DNA from: an uncultured Acidobacteriota bacterium
GTDB taxonomy: Bacteria > Acidobacteriota > Terriglobia > Bryobacterales > Bryobacteraceae
Assembly: GCA_902826605.1 (NCBI GenBank)
Contig: CADEFM010000004.1
Span: 1-64,000, forward strand
Direction of reading: 5' to 3'
Length of the DNA stretch: 64,000 nucleotides
In this document: piece after piece, positions 54,635 to 64,000 of the stretch
Numbering within the stretch: the stretch's first letter is position 1
How the letters are laid out: each line of letters starts with the position of its first letter
Notes under the pieces: model-generated
What the model was told of the DNA's origin: nothing
What the model saw: the letters and a program-made list of their open reading frames with translations, nothing else
The model's database searches: none
Made by a program: the position numbers and the translations under genes

Positions 54635-55627
54635 ATGACACGCTCACCTACGATGGCAATTGCGGCGGTTGCGTTATTGAGTGGGCCCGCTTTGGTGCTG
54701 ACGCAAGGACAGGAAGGCTTTTCGGCGGCCAAAATGGCTGCCGTTCCGCCTGGTCTACTCTGGACCGATCGCGGCGACGCCTCGGTTCTAGATCTTTTTT
54801 ATGGGGTGGGGACGAAAGAACGCGCCCCGACGCCCCATGGGAAATTTATGTTCGTGAGTGATGTTCTCGGCGGCGCCACTCCCAAGTTCAACATTAGAGA
54901 TGAGAACGGCGTCGAGTGGCGCGCGAAACTCGGCATCGAAGCGCAAACGGAGACAGCGGCCTCCAGATTGATGTGGGGCGCTGGTTATTTCGTTGAAGAG
55001 CACTACTTCTTGCCGAGAATCACAGTTGAGGGTGTGCCGCGAAAATTCGGCTCCAAGGACGGAGTCGTTACCGCTGTGCGGCTGCAGCGACGTGGTGAAA
55101 CAAAGAGCATCGGTGACTGGAGTTGGCAGCACAGCGCCTTTCAAGGCACCCAGGAGTTTAACGCGCTGCGGATTATGATGGCGCTGCTGAACAATTGGGA
55201 CCTCAAGACCTCCAATAATTCCATCGTCCAGGCGAACGGTGAAACCCATTACCTGGTGGGCGATCTAGGCGCGACATTCGGTAAGACCGGGGGTGTTGGC
55301 AATCGCACGAAAGGTGATCTTGCGGACTACTCCAGCCAATCTTTCTTCGATGAAAAGGACCATCCGGAAGAAGTGAACTTGACGCTGAATGGACGTCCAT
55401 TCTTTTTGTTCGTGGTGGATTTCTATCACTACCGGCAGCTAGCCGCGCGTGAAAAGGTGGGGAATCACATCCCGCGCACACATGCGAAGTGGCTGGGAGA
55501 ACGCCTTTCGCAGTTTTCGGAAAACCAAATCCTGGATTGTTTTCGGGCCGGCGGCTTTTCTGATCTGGAAGCGCGAGGATATACACGGGTTGTTCGTTCA
55601 AGGATCAACGAGTTGAGCAATCTGTAA
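54635..55627 (+). CDS. secreted protein with kinase-fold-like motifs
   Basis: A 330-aa exported protein (signal MTRSPTMAIAAVALLSGPAL). Not assigned to a family, but the order of residues matches atypical protein/lipid kinases: Lys98 in VEWRAKLGIEAQ (ATP-anchoring Lys), Glu102 or Glu106 (helix C), a hinge-like beta stretch, Asp189 with Asn194 in NNWDLKTSNN (catalytic loop), and Asp210 in LVGDLGATFG (DFG-like). Secreted kinases of the Fam20/CotH or HipA type have this logic. No Gly-rich loop is obvious (FNIRDENG may serve). It stands 123 bp from the divergent gene and is followed by a coiled-coil lipoprotein gene. The fold is inferred only from motif spacing. Confidence 0.5.
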   Translation: MTRSPTMAIAAVALLSGPALVLTQGQEGFSAAKMAAVPPGLLWTDRGDASVLDLFYGVGTKERAPTPHGKFMFVSDVLGGATPKFNIRDENGVEWRAKLGIEAQTETAASRLMWGAGYFVEEHYFLPRITVEGVPRKFGSKDGVVTAVRLQRRGETKSIGDWSWQHSAFQGTQEFNALRIMMALLNNWDLKTSNNSIVQANGETHYLVGDLGATFGKTGGVGNRTKGDLADYSSQSFFDEKDHPEEVNLTLNGRPFFLFVVDFYHYRQLAAREKVGNHIPRTHAKWLGERLSQFSENQILDCFRAGGFSDLEARGYTRVVRSRINELSNL

Positions 55628-55645
55628 GTGTGAAAATGTTGCACC

Positions 55646-55675
55646 ATTGTGCAGGCAAAAATTGTGCAGGCAAAA
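55646..55675 (+). repeat. 15-bp tandem duplication
   Basis: ATTGTGCAGGCAAAA occurs twice head to tail, 55646-55660 and 55661-55675, in the short gap between the kinase-like gene and the coiled-coil lipoprotein gene. Confidence 0.85.
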
Positions 55676-55708
55676 ATCGCGAGCCAACCGTATGGAAAGG
55701 GACTGAAT

Positions 55709-56122
55709 ATGAATACTCATTTGTTTGTTGTCACTGGACTTCTAGCGATGTCGATCGGGTGCACGTCGCCGGAATCGACTCGCGCGACGGAGGCCGCGCC
55801 GAGCGAACCTAGCGCCACAGCCCAAGCCATAGAGCGAGACGCCGAAGCCGCCCGCGTTGCTCTCTCCAAACGCCTGGATCAACTGGATGCCGATATAGAA
55901 CGAGTGGAGGCGAGGGCTAAAAAGGCTTCGAATAAGACTAAAGCCAGACTAGAAGAACAGGGCCGCGAAATGCGCGCCGAGGCCCGCAGGCTACGGGATC
56001 GCATGTCTACATGGGACGACAAAGCCGAGTCGGCCTGGCGGACGTCTAAACGCGAGATCGAGGAAGGGCTCGACAAGACCGAAGACGCCTTCAAGAAACT
56101 CTGGGCCGACATCAAGGATTAG
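55709..56122 (+). CDS. small coiled-coil lipoprotein
   Basis: A 137-aa protein from ATG 55709 (MNTHLFVVTGLLAMSIGC). The lipobox Cys18 ends a short leader, so it is likely a lipoprotein. Almost all of the rest is one long charged helix: IERDAEAARVALSKRLDQLD, RVEARAKKASNKTKARLEEQ, and a Trp-containing end (MSTWDDKAESAWRTSKREIE). It resembles periplasmic helical lipoproteins of unknown function. It comes 81 bp after the kinase-like gene. Confidence 0.65.
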   Translation: MNTHLFVVTGLLAMSIGCTSPESTRATEAAPSEPSATAQAIERDAEAARVALSKRLDQLDADIERVEARAKKASNKTKARLEEQGREMRAEARRLRDRMSTWDDKAESAWRTSKREIEEGLDKTEDAFKKLWADIKD

Positions 56123-56203
56123 CGCCGATAATAGGCCCGCCGCTCGCCCAGATTGCCGTGGTGATCTGTGATATTCTCGCTCCCAGCAAAGGAGTTCAAG
56201 GGA

Positions 56204-57556
56204 ATGCCACGCAACTTTAAGCTGGTCGCCACGTTCGGCATGCTGAGCATGACCGCGCTGTTCGCTCAGGTTCAGCCGCCGCCTGCGCCATGGCGAGGCG
56301 CCGGACCCGTTCCATGCGTGGGCTCGGACAAAGGCGTTTACCCGTGTCCGCCGCCCGCGCGTGTGATTGCGATCCACGCCGGGCGGTTATTCGACAGCAA
56401 GACTGGCCAGATGTCGGCGCGGCAGGTCATCGTCATTTCCGGCGAGCGCATCACCGAGGTCGGTTCCGAATCCCAGGTGAAGATTCCAGCAGGCGCCGAA
56501 GTGATCGACCTGCGGCAAGCCACGGTGCTGCCCGGCTTAATCGACTCGCACACGCATATGTTCAATGCGCGCAAGCCGAATGGGACAACCGAAGCATCGA
56601 TGTTGATCGCCGTCCAGAACGCAGGTAACGACCTGCGAGCCGGATTCACGGCAGCACGTGACATGACCAGCCACGGCAACGGATATGGCGATGTGGAACT
56701 GCGCGAGGCTATTAATAGAGGCATCATCGATGGACCGCGCATGCAGGTGTCCACACGAGGTATTCGCTGGGCTGCGCCGGGGGCGAAGGAAAATCCGCTG
56801 GACGCCGCGTTAGTGCATTCCATTGAGGAAGCCCGCGCCGCGGTGCGCGATCAGGTGGCGCACGGAGCGGACTGGATCAAACTGTACCCCGCGGGAGCCT
56901 ATTCATTCACACCCACGGGCAAGGCCGAGTATGAACTGACCTATCCCCTGCCCGTTGTAGAGGCGCTGGTGGAGGAAACGCACAAGCTGGGCAAGAAAGC
57001 AGGCTGCCACGTCTACGGTGGCGAGGGCCAGAAAAATGCCATCCTGGCCGGCTGCGACACCATCGAACACGGGTTTGGATTGAACCAGGAAGAGGTCAAT
57101 ATGATGGCTGCCAAAAGGCTGTTCTATGACCCCACTGGAGTTCGCTATACCGAGCCTTACATGGACGATAACGATGCCAAGAACACGGGCGGCAAATTCC
57201 GCATGATTCCGATTTTCGAGAAGGCCGCAACCATGGCGGCGGCAACCAAGGGAATCAAAGTAATGATGGGAAGCGGAGCGGACGGCTCCACTTTCGCGCA
57301 TGGAACGCAGGCACTGGAATTCGAATGGCTGGTAAAGCGCGCCGGCCTGACTCCGGCGCGAGCGATCCAGGCCGGTACCACGATCAACGCCGAAGCCATG
57401 GGCTGGCAGGATCAAATCGGATCCATCGACAAAGGCAAATTCGCCGATCTGATCGCGGTATCCGGCGACCCCCTCGCGGACATCACCGAACTTCAGCGCG
57501 TCAAGTTTGTTATGAAGGGAGGCAAGGTCATAAGGCACGAGTTGCCCGCGAAGTGA
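56204..57556 (+). CDS. secreted amidohydrolase (imidazolonepropionase-like)
   Basis: A 450-aa exported amidohydrolase. ATG 56204 follows AAGGAG and opens a signal peptide (MPRNFKLVATFGMLSMTALFAQ). Metal-site pattern: PGLIDSHTHMF (HxH), Lys in ADWIKLYPAGA (carbamylated-Lys position), His in GCHVYGGEG and DTIEHGFG, Asp in MMGSGADGSTFAHGTQ. The end GKFADLIAVSGDPLADI is typical. A Pro-rich insert with Cys pairs (PPAPWRGAGPVPCVG) separates the signal from the barrel. It may hydrolyse a dipeptide or cyclic amide in the periplasm. Confidence 0.88.
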   Translation: MPRNFKLVATFGMLSMTALFAQVQPPPAPWRGAGPVPCVGSDKGVYPCPPPARVIAIHAGRLFDSKTGQMSARQVIVISGERITEVGSESQVKIPAGAEVIDLRQATVLPGLIDSHTHMFNARKPNGTTEASMLIAVQNAGNDLRAGFTAARDMTSHGNGYGDVELREAINRGIIDGPRMQVSTRGIRWAAPGAKENPLDAALVHSIEEARAAVRDQVAHGADWIKLYPAGAYSFTPTGKAEYELTYPLPVVEALVEETHKLGKKAGCHVYGGEGQKNAILAGCDTIEHGFGLNQEEVNMMAAKRLFYDPTGVRYTEPYMDDNDAKNTGGKFRMIPIFEKAATMAAATKGIKVMMGSGADGSTFAHGTQALEFEWLVKRAGLTPARAIQAGTTINAEAMGWQDQIGSIDKGKFADLIAVSGDPLADITELQRVKFVMKGGKVIRHELPAK

Positions 57557-57562
57557 GAGACT

Positions 57563-57742
57563 ATGCACGGAAAAGAAGCCTCATCTTCTTGGCGGGCGAG
57601 CATTATCCGCGCCCAGGAGTTCCTCTCAGAGCTGCCAATCCCGGCCTTTGTTTATGGTTGGCCTTTGCGTCACAAGAACAATGGTATGACTCCGGTCCGC
57701 CGCGGCAGCTTCACCATTGCGGGCACGCACGCTACTCGCTAG
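57563..57742 (+). CDS. 59-aa ORF upstream of the nucleotidyltransferase-like gene
   Basis: A short frame, MHGKEASSSWRASIIRAQEF… to …IAGTHATR, 6 bp after the amidohydrolase stop and 9 bp before the nucleotidyltransferase-like gene. It has no recognised domain and no good ribosome site. Its position would fit a small antitoxin or leader peptide, but a decayed gene end is equally possible. Confidence 0.3.
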   Translation: MHGKEASSSWRASIIRAQEFLSELPIPAFVYGWPLRHKNNGMTPVRRGSFTIAGTHATR

Positions 57743-57751
57743 AGTTAAATT

Positions 57752-58279
57752 GTGACCGCAGTGGAGGCCTACGAATTGACGACCCAGGGTGGCGCGACGG
57801 ATTTCGCGCGTCTTATAGATGCGTGCGAATCGTTTGGACCCTATTGCCTGATCGGTGGACTAGCCGTCAATTGCTACGTGGAACCGGTGTACACGCTTGA
57901 TGCCGATATAGTGGTCATCGCTTCCAGCCTGTTACCTTTGGCGGAGCACCTGCGCAAAAAAGCGTTCAAAATCGAGGATCACCCCCATTCCATTAATGTG
58001 TATCCGCCGGGGAGCGAACTTAGAATTCAATTCACCATCGATGAGCGCTACCAATCGTTTCTCGCACGATCCGTGCAGGCCCAGGTCCTTGGCAAGACCG
58101 TGCGAGTGGCCTGCCTGGAAGATGTGACTCGTGGAAAGCTCTGGGCATACTCGGATTCGCAGCGGCGTCTGAGTAAGCGCAAGAAAGACGAACTGGATCT
58201 TATCCGGCTAGCGGAAGCGCACCCTGGGTTGAAAACTCTTTACCCAACTGAGTTGCGGGAACAGATTGACCGCGGGTGA
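57752..58279 (+). CDS. nucleotidyltransferase-fold protein (AbiEii/DUF6036-like)
   Basis: A 175-aa protein starting at GTG 57752. The core motif of the nucleotidyltransferase fold is visible: Gly35-Gly36 in CLIGGLAVNCYVEP, then Asp50 and Asp52 in TLDADIVV. The later stretch VACLEDVTRGKLWAYSD and RRLSKRKKDELDLIRLAEA matches the end of AbiEii-type and related toxin nucleotidyltransferases. It could be the toxin of a two-gene module with the 59-aa ORF, or a solitary enzyme. It lies 111 bp upstream of clpX. No Shine-Dalgarno sequence is obvious. Confidence 0.65.
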   Translation: MTAVEAYELTTQGGATDFARLIDACESFGPYCLIGGLAVNCYVEPVYTLDADIVVIASSLLPLAEHLRKKAFKIEDHPHSINVYPPGSELRIQFTIDERYQSFLARSVQAQVLGKTVRVACLEDVTRGKLWAYSDSQRRLSKRKKDELDLIRLAEAHPGLKTLYPTELREQIDRG

Positions 58280-58336
58280 AAGCCCCCGCCAGTACCCATA
58301 TCGTAATCAGTCCATAGCATCTGCCCGGAACTTCGG

Positions 58337-58342
58337 TATAAT
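58337..58342 (+). promoter_or_regulatory. -10 hexamer of clpX
   Basis: A perfect TATAAT 48 nt before the TTG start of clpX, in a 111-bp gap. No clear -35 box at 17 bp. It suggests that clpX has its own promoter rather than being read from the upstream gene. Confidence 0.45.
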
Positions 58343-58390
58343 CAAGGTGACCGCGTTCACGCGACTTGTGATCCGCCAGGAGGTCCCCGT

Positions 58391-59662
58391 TTGAAACGAG
58401 CTGGCTCAGATGAATCTCTCCGTTGTTCGTTTTGTCACAAGAGCCAGGATGTCGTTGGTAAGCTGATCTCCTCCCCCTCCGATTACCCGCGCGCCTATAT
58501 TTGTGACGAGTGCATTGCCGTATGCAACTCGATCCTTGAAGACGACCGCCACGATAACCAATACGCGGCCCCCCACAAGCTTCCTAAGCCACTGGAATTA
58601 AAGGAGTATTTGGATCAGTACGTAATTGGGCAGGATGGCACGAAAAAGAAACTGGCCGTCGCTGTTTACAACCACTACAAGCGCATCCAGATGAACAAAC
58701 AGCGCACTGGCGAGGTGGAGCTGTCGAAGTCCAATATTCTATTAATCGGCCCCACGGGCACGGGTAAGACTTTACTGGCCCAGACGCTAGCGCGGATTCT
58801 GGATGTCCCGTTTGCCATTGTCGATGCCACCACGCTCACGGAAGCAGGCTACGTAGGCGAAGATGTTGAGAATATTATCCTGCGGCTGTTGCAGAACGCA
58901 GATTGGGACGTCCAACGCGCCCAACAAGGCATCATTTATATCGACGAAATCGACAAGATCGGCCGAAAAGACGAGAACCCGTCGATCACACGCGACGTCT
59001 CAGGGGAGGGAGTTCAGCAGGCGCTCCTCAAGATCCTGGAGGGTACCGTGGCTAATGTTCCGCCCCAAGGCGGCCGAAAGCATCCACATCAGGAGTTCAC
59101 TCCGGTGGATACTACGAATATCCTGTTCATCTGCGGCGGCGCATTCATTGGACTTGAGAAAACCATCCAGCGGCGTATCGGCCAGCGGACCATTGGATTT
59201 TCGACCGACGATGGCAATGAACCAAAGAGGCGTCCAGGCAGTTCCGGCCGCCGGGATTTGGGCACGCTGGAACAGGTGCAGCCCATGGATCTGATCAAGA
59301 GCGGCTTCATTCCGGAATTCATCGGGCGGCTGCCCGTGGTGGCGGTGCTGGAGGATTTGAGCAAGGACGCTTTGGTGCAGATTCTCACCAAACCTAAGAA
59401 CGCCATCATCCGCCAGTACCAAAAGCTCTTCGAGTTCGAGAATGTTAAGCTAAGGTTTAGTGAGGACGCCCTGGAGGCGATCGCACAGCTCGCCATGGAG
59501 CGCAAGGTGGGGGCGCGCGGGCTCCGCATGATTCTTGAAGAAATGATGCTGGACCTGATGTATTACCTGCCCACTTATAAGAAGGTCCGCGAGTTTTTGG
59601 TGACCAAGGAAATGGTTCTGACCCAGAAGATCAATGTGACTCTTCTGGAAAAGGCCGGATAG
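58391..59662 (+). CDS. clpX: ATP-dependent Clp protease ATP-binding subunit ClpX
   Basis: A 423-aa AAA+ unfoldase that feeds substrates to ClpP. N-terminal zinc-binding domain: CSFC at 12-15 and CDEC at 38-41. Walker A GPTGTGKT near residue 120, Walker [14 protein letters not shown], the pore/sensor region [16 protein letters not shown], and the ClpP-binding loop replaced by the IGF-type stretch [10 protein letters not shown]. It begins with TTG, preceded by a strong AGGAGG at 58379-58384. clpP and tig, usual upstream partners, are not here; the neighbour is instead the nucleotidyltransferase-like gene. Confidence 0.96.
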   Translation: MKRAGSDESLRCSFCHKSQDVVGKLISSPSDYPRAYICDECIAVCNSILEDDRHDNQYAAPHKLPKPLELKEYLDQYVIGQDGTKKKLAVAVYNHYKRIQMNKQRTGEVELSKSNILLIGPTGTGKTLLAQTLARILDVPFAIVDATTLTEAGYVGEDVENIILRLLQNADWDVQRAQQGIIYIDEIDKIGRKDENPSITRDVSGEGVQQALLKILEGTVANVPPQGGRKHPHQEFTPVDTTNILFICGGAFIGLEKTIQRRIGQRTIGFSTDDGNEPKRRPGSSGRRDLGTLEQVQPMDLIKSGFIPEFIGRLPVVAVLEDLSKDALVQILTKPKNAIIRQYQKLFEFENVKLRFSEDALEAIAQLAMERKVGARGLRMILEEMMLDLMYYLPTYKKVREFLVTKEMVLTQKINVTLLEKAG

Positions 59663-59745
59663 AAGCAGGGTCCCAACGGCCAAGGTCCAGTGGCCAGTCC
59701 AGTAAGCCATTGATCCCGGTCGCGAGGTTTCTAGCCTGACATAAG

Positions 59746-62217
59746 ATGCTAACTTCCAAAGAAAAATCGGACACACGCAAACTGCCGATGATGCCCATCC
59801 GGGACGTCGTCATTTTCCCGCACATGATGACGCCGTTCGTGGTGGGGCGCGAATCCAGCGTGCGCGCGCTTGAAGAGGCGCTGGCGGGTGACAAGAAGAT
59901 TTTCCTCGCGACCCAGCATGACGCGAGTGTGGATGAACCGCGTCCCGACGAGATTTTCCCTGTCGGCACCGTGGCCAACATCGTCCAGAGCCTGAAGCAA
60001 TCCGACGGCAACATAAAGGTGCTGGTGGAAGGCGTGGAGCGCGGCAAAGTGATTTCCGTCGCAGACGACGAAGGCTACTTTAAGGCCACCGTTAAGACTT
60101 TCAGTTTCAAGATCGAGACGGGCGCGCAATTGGACGCGCTCACTTCGCGTGTTACTGGCTTGTTCGAACAGTACGCCAAGGTCAGTCAGAACGTAAACTA
60201 CGACACCATAGTCGCAGCGATTCGCGGCGACGATCCTGGCAAGCTGGCCGATACAGTAGGCGCGAATTTGCCGCTGGCGATTGAAGAAAAGCAGGAACTG
60301 CTGGAAATCTTCGATCCGGTGGATCGCCTGACGCGCGTCGCGGAGATGCTCGATATCGAAATCGAGAAGCTTAATGTGGACCGCACCATCCAGGGCCGCG
60401 TAAAGCGCCAGATGGAGAAGGCTCAAAAAGAGTATTACCTCAACGAGAAGATCAAGGCCATCCAAAAGGAACTGGGCCGCGGCGAGAAGAGCGAGTTCGA
60501 CGAGCTCAAAAAGAAAATCGACGCCGCCGGCATGACCAAGGACGCGCATGAGAAGGCCATGGCGGAATTGAAGCGCCTGGAGCAAATGCCGCCGATGTCG
60601 GCCGAATCCACGGTGTCCCGCAACTATCTGGACTGGCTGCTGGCGGTGCCATGGAAAAAGAAATCCAAGGAAATCCGTGATCTTCCATTCGCGCAAACGG
60701 TGCTAGAGAGCGACCACTACGGTCTGGAAAAAATCAAGGAACGCATTCTTGAATTCCTGGCTGTGCGGCGCTTGGTGAAAGATCCCAAAGGTTCCATCTT
60801 GTGCTTTGTCGGGCCTCCGGGCGTAGGCAAGACTTCGCTCGGTATGTCCATCGCAAAGGCGACAGGCCGTAAGTTCGTGCGCCTTTCCTTGGGCGGCGTG
60901 CGCGATGAAGCCGAAGTACGGGGCCACCGCAGGACATACATCGGAGCATTGCCCGGCCAGATCATCCAGATGATGAAGAAGGCAGGCGTGCGGAACCCGG
61001 TGTTCATGCTGGACGAGATCGACAAGATGTCCACCGATTTCCGCGGCGACCCGTCGGCGGCGCTGCTGGAAGTTTTGGATCCGGAACAGAACTTCATGTT
61101 CGTGGATCATTACCTGGACGTTGAGTATGATCTGAGCCAGGTATTCTTCATCGCCACGGCGAATGTGATGCACACCATTCCTCCGGCGCTGCAAGACCGC
61201 ATGGAAGTGATCCGGCTTTCCGGATATACCGAAATCGAAAAAACGGAAATCGCCAAGCGCTTCCTGATTCCGAAACAAACCAAGGGTACCGGTCTGGCAG
61301 AAGCGCAAGTGGAATTCGACGACGCCGGCGTCACCGAGCTTGTGCAGCACTACACGCGCGAAGCGGGCGTCCGAAACCTGGAACGCGAAATCGGCAACGT
61401 GTGCCGCAAGATCGCCCGTCAGGTAGTGAATTCCCAGGGCGGCAAGGAAGACAAGTCGAAGACCAGCAACAAACCGGCCAAGAATCAGACGAAGGCCAAA
61501 GAGGCCTTCGCCAAAGTGCTGGTCACGCCGGAAAAAGTCAACGAACTGCTGGGTCCTCAGAAGTTCCGCGAACAGCAGCAGGAAAAGAAGAACGAAGTGG
61601 GCGCTACCGTGGGCTTGGCGTGGACCGAGGTGGGTGGATCGATTCTGACGACCGAAGCCGCCATCATGGAGGGCCGCGGGCGTTTGACGCTCACGGGCAA
61701 GCTGGGCGATGTGATGCAGGAATCCGCGCAAGCGGCCATGAGCTATGTGCGCAGCCGCGCGCATACGCTGGGATTGCCGCGCGACTTCTACCGTCACTTG
61801 GATATCCACCTGCACGTTCCGGAGGGCGCGATCCCCAAGGACGGCCCGTCGGCTGGAATCACCATCGCCACCAGCATCATGAGCTCGCTGATCAGTATTC
61901 CAGTACGGGCCGATGTCTGCATGACCGGTGAGATCACTGTGCGCGGCAAGGTGCTGCCCATTGGCGGATTGAAAGAAAAACTACTGGCCGCGCATCGCCA
62001 TGGCATTCGCGAGGCGATTCTGCCGGCCGAAAACATCAAGGATCTTCCGGACATCCCGGAAAATATCCGTAACGATATGAAACTGCATTTCGTCAGTTCG
62101 ATGGACGAAGTGCTGAAGCTGGCGCTGGAGCGGGAAATCGAAATGGCTCCCATTTCGGCGATGCTGACCGCCGCCGAAATCGTGGCACGCTCCCGGGAAG
62201 AAAAAGTTACCCACTAA
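59746..62217 (+). CDS. lon: ATP-dependent protease Lon
   Basis: An 823-aa cytoplasmic AAA+ serine protease that degrades misfolded and regulatory proteins. N-terminal LON domain ([19 protein letters not shown]), long coiled coil, AAA+ domain with Walker [10 protein letters not shown] near residue 355 and Walker [12 protein letters not shown], and the protease domain with catalytic Ser near 702 ([14 protein letters not shown]) and Lys near 743 ([16 protein letters not shown]). A Lys/Thr-rich linker ([17 protein letters not shown]) lies before the protease domain. It follows clpX by 83 bp. Confidence 0.97.
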   Translation: MLTSKEKSDTRKLPMMPIRDVVIFPHMMTPFVVGRESSVRALEEALAGDKKIFLATQHDASVDEPRPDEIFPVGTVANIVQSLKQSDGNIKVLVEGVERGKVISVADDEGYFKATVKTFSFKIETGAQLDALTSRVTGLFEQYAKVSQNVNYDTIVAAIRGDDPGKLADTVGANLPLAIEEKQELLEIFDPVDRLTRVAEMLDIEIEKLNVDRTIQGRVKRQMEKAQKEYYLNEKIKAIQKELGRGEKSEFDELKKKIDAAGMTKDAHEKAMAELKRLEQMPPMSAESTVSRNYLDWLLAVPWKKKSKEIRDLPFAQTVLESDHYGLEKIKERILEFLAVRRLVKDPKGSILCFVGPPGVGKTSLGMSIAKATGRKFVRLSLGGVRDEAEVRGHRRTYIGALPGQIIQMMKKAGVRNPVFMLDEIDKMSTDFRGDPSAALLEVLDPEQNFMFVDHYLDVEYDLSQVFFIATANVMHTIPPALQDRMEVIRLSGYTEIEKTEIAKRFLIPKQTKGTGLAEAQVEFDDAGVTELVQHYTREAGVRNLEREIGNVCRKIARQVVNSQGGKEDKSKTSNKPAKNQTKAKEAFAKVLVTPEKVNELLGPQKFREQQQEKKNEVGATVGLAWTEVGGSILTTEAAIMEGRGRLTLTGKLGDVMQESAQAAMSYVRSRAHTLGLPRDFYRHLDIHLHVPEGAIPKDGPSAGITIATSIMSSLISIPVRADVCMTGEITVRGKVLPIGGLKEKLLAAHRHGIREAILPAENIKDLPDIPENIRNDMKLHFVSSMDEVLKLALEREIEMAPISAMLTAAEIVARSREEKVTH

Positions 62218-62798
62218 CGGCAAGCGTGGGCAGGCACCCTTGTTCACGCAGGTTCCACCCCCATGGCCGCCAGGTTTATAATTAGTGCAGCCAGACCGGA
62301 TCAGTTCCCGCCGGAGGCGGACGCGGAAATCGCGTTCTTCGGCCGCAGCAACGTCGGCAAATCCAGCTTGATAAATGCATTGCTGGGGACCGATGGCTTG
62401 GCGTACACCAGTGCCCGACCGGGCTGTACGCAGTCGATCAACTTCTTTGAGGTCGATGGAGGCTACCGTTTCGTCGATCTGCCCGGGTACGGGTACGCAA
62501 AAGTTCCCAAGCACATCACGCAGGAATGGAAGCAACTGATCGAAGAGTATTTGCTGGGGCGAGGAACACTGAAGCTGGCGCTGATTATCTTGGATGCGCG
62601 GCGCGGATGGATGGAAAAGGATCTCGAGCTGAAAGAATGGCTGGAAGTCCACGGGCGGCCCTTTGCGGTGGTCGCCACGAAAATCGACAAGTTGAAGACG
62701 CAAAAAGAACGGCATAAAAGCCGGAGCGCGCTCCGCGAAACGTATGCGGGAGAAGTGCTCGAATGCTCGGCCGCAACAGGCCGGGGAGTGGGGGAAAT

Positions 62799-64000
<1,202 letters not shown>

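Noticed and set aside
59663..59745. possible promoter or terminator between clpX and lon
   Set aside because: The 83-bp gap has short repeats of the word GTCCAGT but no convincing hairpin with a T-run and no clear -10/-35 pair.
60703..61815. 370-codon open frame on the minus strand
   Set aside because: Antisense to lon across its AAA+ domain; composition is typical of a shadow frame.

Overview
The window is a GC-rich chromosomal segment, densely coded on both strands, from a Gram-negative heterotroph. The most likely source is an Acidobacteriota member of the Solibacter/Bryobacter type. This is inferred from gene content, not from a marker gene: a diheme cytochrome of the reaction-centre cytochrome c subunit family, a DUF4139 protein, bacillithiol genes, a PilM/N/O apparatus with GspE/GspF-type ATPase and platform, many secreted proteins with Sec, Tat-like or lipoprotein signals, and an exosortase. 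No rRNA, tRNA, CRISPR array, insertion sequence or integrase was seen.

Layout. 1-5.6 kb: the 3' end of an unknown gene, then two overlapping secreted proteins of unknown function; the first carries phage-tail-fibre-like motifs. 5.8-9.8 kb: mtnA coupled to a cysteine-free thioredoxin-fold protein, a divergent aldo/keto reductase and a secreted MmgE/PrpD protein. 9.9-10.8 kb: a small island of different base composition with an Mrr-like nuclease and an apparently frameshifted partner. 10.9-18.7 kb: PhoD-like phosphatase, a small zinc-ribbon ORF, a DUF4139 protein, a PD-(D/E)XK protein paired with a DUF697-like membrane protein, and a secreted glycine-zipper protein. 18.7-21.6 kb: diheme cytochrome and formate-tetrahydrofolate ligase.

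21.5-31.4 kb is a cell-surface glycan locus (two glycosyltransferases, two methyltransferases, a Wzx-type flippase, a heparinase II/III-like lyase, a radical SAM protein) that runs into bshA of bacillithiol synthesis. 31.5-34.2 kb encodes a two-subunit molybdenum hydroxylase. 34.2-38.5 kb holds two envelope proteins of unknown role, a persulfide-dioxygenase/rhodanese fusion, and the EpsI/exosortase pair. 38.5-41.3 kb is a tandem pair of M20 peptidases. 41.3-44.8 kb is a bacilliredoxin followed by a THI5-like ABC transporter and an acetyltransferase. 45-53 kb: a glycine-rich secreted protein converges on a seven-gene secretion/pilus operon (gspF, gspE, pilM, pilN, pilO, a PilP/GspC-like gene, and a pseudopilin-like protein with a huge Pro/Gln/Asn tail). 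53-57.6 kb: secreted metallophosphoesterase, a kinase-fold-like secreted protein, a coiled-coil lipoprotein and an amidohydrolase. 57.6-64 kb: a nucleotidyltransferase-like gene, then the housekeeping run clpX, lon, yihA/engB and rho, which is cut by the window end.

Most minus-strand genes form translationally coupled operons with ATGA or TGAGTG junctions. Several plus-strand genes lack a Shine-Dalgarno sequence but carry a -10-like hexamer 5-7 nt before the start codon, suggesting leaderless transcripts. The best candidates for undescribed biology are the secreted kinase-like protein (54.6 kb), the seven-gene secretion operon with its low-complexity pseudopilin-like protein, the PD-(D/E)XK/DUF697 pair, and the tail-fibre-like secreted pair at the left edge. 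All function calls come from reading motifs by eye; no database search was run.
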